A stretch of DNA of 64,000 nucleotides, from the NCBI GenBank assembly GCA_025331565.1, contig JAFREQ010000021.1, positions 1,612,001-1,676,000 of the forward strand, written 5' to 3'. Positions 61,401 through 64,000 of this stretch are shown here, piece by piece. Below the pieces are notes generated by a model. That model saw only the letters and a list, made by a program, of their open reading frames with translations. It was not told where the DNA came from and did no database searches. How positions within the stretch are numbered: position 1 is the stretch's first letter; every line of letters starts with the position of its first letter. This DNA is from Holacanthus passer (lineage: Eukaryota > Chordata > Actinopteri > Pomacanthidae). The translations under genes were made by a program, and so were the position numbers.

Positions 61401-61693
61401 AGTGGCTCATCACGCCGGGCTGGTGAATGTGCCTTTAAGTGCTTTTTAACACACTGGAGGAGCATTATGCCCGAGCTGTGGAAGAGCCTGAGATGGGCTG
61501 CATCCGCTTACGCACATTATCTGTGAGAGCATGCTGCTTCTTGGCTTCCCTTCACAAAGGCCGGTACACAGGGTCAGAGAGAGTGGGAATGAGAGATGTG
61601 TATGCTTACACCCTCAGATGAAACATTGCTTCAGCTTTGTATATGGGTACATTTTTGTGTGCGTGGCTGTCTCTCTATGGCGACCTGCGAGTC

Positions 61694-61697
<4 letters not shown>

Positions 61698-61727
<30 letters not shown>
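61698..61727. repeat. (TG)n microsatellite
   Basis: Fifteen TG units without interruption. Confidence 0.93.
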
Positions 61728-61729
<2 letters not shown>

Positions 61730-64000
61730 TACTTGCCTACTCAGTATCCTGTCCTCTAAGATTTCATACATTGATTGCCTCCTCTAGAAACAGACAGCAA
61801 CATCTCTCCCTATTTTCTGCTCTGGCAGTTAGTAAACTGCTCTAGCCTTGCCTGGTTAGCTCTCTGCTCTACATATGGAAACAGATTTATGGGGCCAGAC
61901 TGTGAAGTCGTCTCTATTTCATCCCTCGGCCTTTGAGCTGCAGTATGGAGAGCTGAAGCTACAATATGTACTTACTGAGTCATGGCTTTTTAAGATTTTG
62001 ATTTAGTATTATAATCACAGAATGCCTTCTGGCCTGCAGGCTAACCAGACCAGACATAATAAGCTGCTCCCTGCTCATATTTTATGCTGAGGTGAAGTTG
62101 CGGTGAGTTGCACGGATACTTGCGTAGATGCCCCTGCACAGCCGTGGATGTTTCTCTGGAGATGAGCACGCATGCCAATAGATCTGACCCGCTGCCACCG
62201 TACGCTCTCTTACCACTGTCTACAACTTGTCATGGGAAGGCACATGATTCATACCAATGAATGGATATCAGGCAGAAGAAAGGGCTTGAGCTGCTACTTT
62301 CGAAAGCAATATTCTCTCAATGGAAATTGTCGTTGTAAGGAAAATATACTTAATTCTCAGGTGATGGTAATTAACAGTGTGAAAATCCAAATAAATAAGC
62401 TTGGATTGTGTTAAAGATCTGCACTCTTCCAGTCAGCCCACACCACGACGGAGCCATTCATGGCGTGTGTGTCACCGCTCAGCCACCTTGAACTAGCAGT
62501 GCTGCTTTTGATGTGACTAATGCTTTTCATCTACCCCTCCGGTAGGTGCAGGGATCACTTGTGTCACTGTATCGTCAAGCAGCTACAATGATTGCTGTGA
62601 TTAAGCTGGCTTTTAACTGGTTCTTTCCCACAGATGGGGGGTGCCAGGTAATCCAATTGAAGTCGATTGTAGCGCTGAGAGCTTTATCGCACGTCATAGA
62701 GATGCATTTATAGTCGAGAGAGTTGCAGAGGTGATGCGAAAAAGAAGGAGGAAAGTTAAATATTATGAGGCTTTCTAGAAAAAAGGGTCATTTGGATAAT
62801 AGGAGCCTCCACTGGGAAGAGACTACATTTTAGGGTTTGCGTCAGCCTTTACTATTACTGCTACAAGCACCATGATTTCCAGTCATTCAACAAGACCACA
62901 TGGCAAACCATTATTTCTTAATGTCAATAATTTATTCCAGTATCAAACAGTCAACACCAGCAGACCGCTGATGTTATGACCCAGCTGTGTAGGGGAAAGG
63001 GAAGCAACATAAAACCAGATGAATTTAGCAAAATGAAGTTATTTAATGCATGGATCATCTGTGGGTAACTTAGTTTTACCAATAACAACAAAAGATGAGC
63101 TACAGAGGATGAAGGACCTGAGGCTGCTGCGTGAATCAAATACACAAATACAACCAAAAGAGGACTCCTTCCTCACAGTTTTAACAAGGTCTTCCTCATC
63201 CTAAATAAAAGAATATGATGTTAAACAATTATCACATTTAGATGGATCTGGAGACACATTGGTAAATCAAAGCTGCCCTGACTGACGACTTGTCTGACGG
63301 AATCTCATCCTCTGGATTGGAGACCTGGACTGAATGTCAGGGTCTTCAGGATAGCAGACAGGAAGTGAGATGGGCGTTCTCGGCATTGGGACCAATCTGA
63401 CTGAAAACTCCACGTCACATTTTCTGCCCTTTGTGGCACAAGCAATTAACAAAAATGGCAAATTCCCTAAACTAGAGAAGTGTCATGTCTTTTGTGGGTA
63501 AATTTGCCTGAAGCGTCAGTTAACTAACTTCCTCAGCTCAGTTTTCAAGACAGTCATATCAGGTGCTGATAACAGGTTTATAATAGACAGCCCTGCAGGA
63601 GGCTCTTCATACAGGTCAGACACTGTTAGGGCTGTCTTTACTCCACCAGAGAATAGTTGCATCAGGATCTGGGCCAAACGTTACGGAGAAAAATGTCAGC
63701 CTTTCCTGGAGGACCCACTGATTCACATCAGGGCTCATTTTTTATTTAGGGGAACCTGTCACAATGGCTGGGTGACACTGCACCGCTTGGCAAATGAGGT
63801 CAGAAATATTCATATTTATTGTCAGTGATCCCCCTGATTCAGAGCAGCCAAGAAGTGTTTTTCTGAGCGGAGGAATTATTAGCCCCCGTGATACAAACAG
63901 AAAAGTAAGTCTGAGTCGACATCAAAGAATAAAACACCAACAAAGTCACAACCCTCATTTGCATTGGCCCTGATGGGGACATTTACTGTCACTGTTATTG

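Larger units (their letters stand above)
47387..64000. other. Gene-poor region, probable first intron, part 3
   Basis: 16.6 kb without a supported gene. It contains a near-complete MITE (51,485-51,860), a stretch of loose TAACC-like repeats (about 55,335-55,440), a (TG)n tract (61,698-61,727), and several blocks of complex AT-rich sequence dense in ATTA/TTAATT words (for example 58,080-58,330 and 60,560-61,150) that could be conserved non-coding elements. Open frames are short and unsupported. Confidence 0.45.

Noticed and set aside
1..64000. CRISPR arrays, operons, tRNA or rRNA genes
   Set aside because: The DNA is clearly vertebrate. No spaced repeat array was seen, and no tRNA cloverleaf or rRNA segment was recognised by eye.

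Overview
The window is vertebrate genomic DNA, almost certainly from a ray-finned (euteleost) fish. Genes are split into short exons with GT-AG introns. There are no operons or ribosome binding sites. The proteins have clear mammalian orthologues, and the introns carry typical fish repeats: Tc1-like and MITE-type DNA transposons, (GT)n microsatellites and LINE/SINE tails. Gene names rest on reading translated exons against remembered family sequences; no database search was run.

Layout. Positions 1-21,340 (+) hold the 3' part of a WNK4 kinase gene. Sixteen coding exons run from the end of the kinase C-lobe to the stop codon and keep one frame over 1,113 codons; the 5' exons lie left of the window. 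About 100 bases beyond its probable poly(A) site, coa3 (-) begins from the opposite side, a two-exon, 99-residue cytochrome oxidase assembly factor. Its start codon is 352 bases from that of cntd1 (+), a seven-exon cyclin-like meiotic gene of 309 residues, so the two probably share a bidirectional promoter with ETS and YY1-like sites. The order WNK4-COA3-CNTD1 matches human 17q21. Tail-to-tail with cntd1 is a minus-strand multi-exon gene (27,759-29,467) that I do not recognise. It has one in-frame TAG in its last predicted exon and an intron whose retention would give a different acidic C-terminus.

Positions 29,470-31,900 are mostly intergenic. A GC-rich block at 31,920-32,343 looks like a promoter, 5' UTR and 15-codon first exon of another plus-strand gene. 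Its leader holds a 46-codon upstream ORF and a minimal ATG-TGA element overlapping the main ATG. The last 31.6 kb has no gene I can support. It fits a very long first intron, with two weak exon candidates near 46.8-47.4 kb, a decayed hAT-type transposase, microsatellites and AT-rich blocks resembling conserved non-coding elements.

Roles. WNK4 is a chloride- and osmo-sensitive kinase controlling ion transport through SPAK/OSR1. COA3 acts in mitochondrial COX1 biogenesis. CNTD1 acts in meiotic crossover maturation. Nothing suggests a pathway link; the neighbourhood is conserved synteny, not a functional cluster. I found no convincing new biological system. The most novel items are the unnamed minus-strand gene and the unusual leader at 32 kb.
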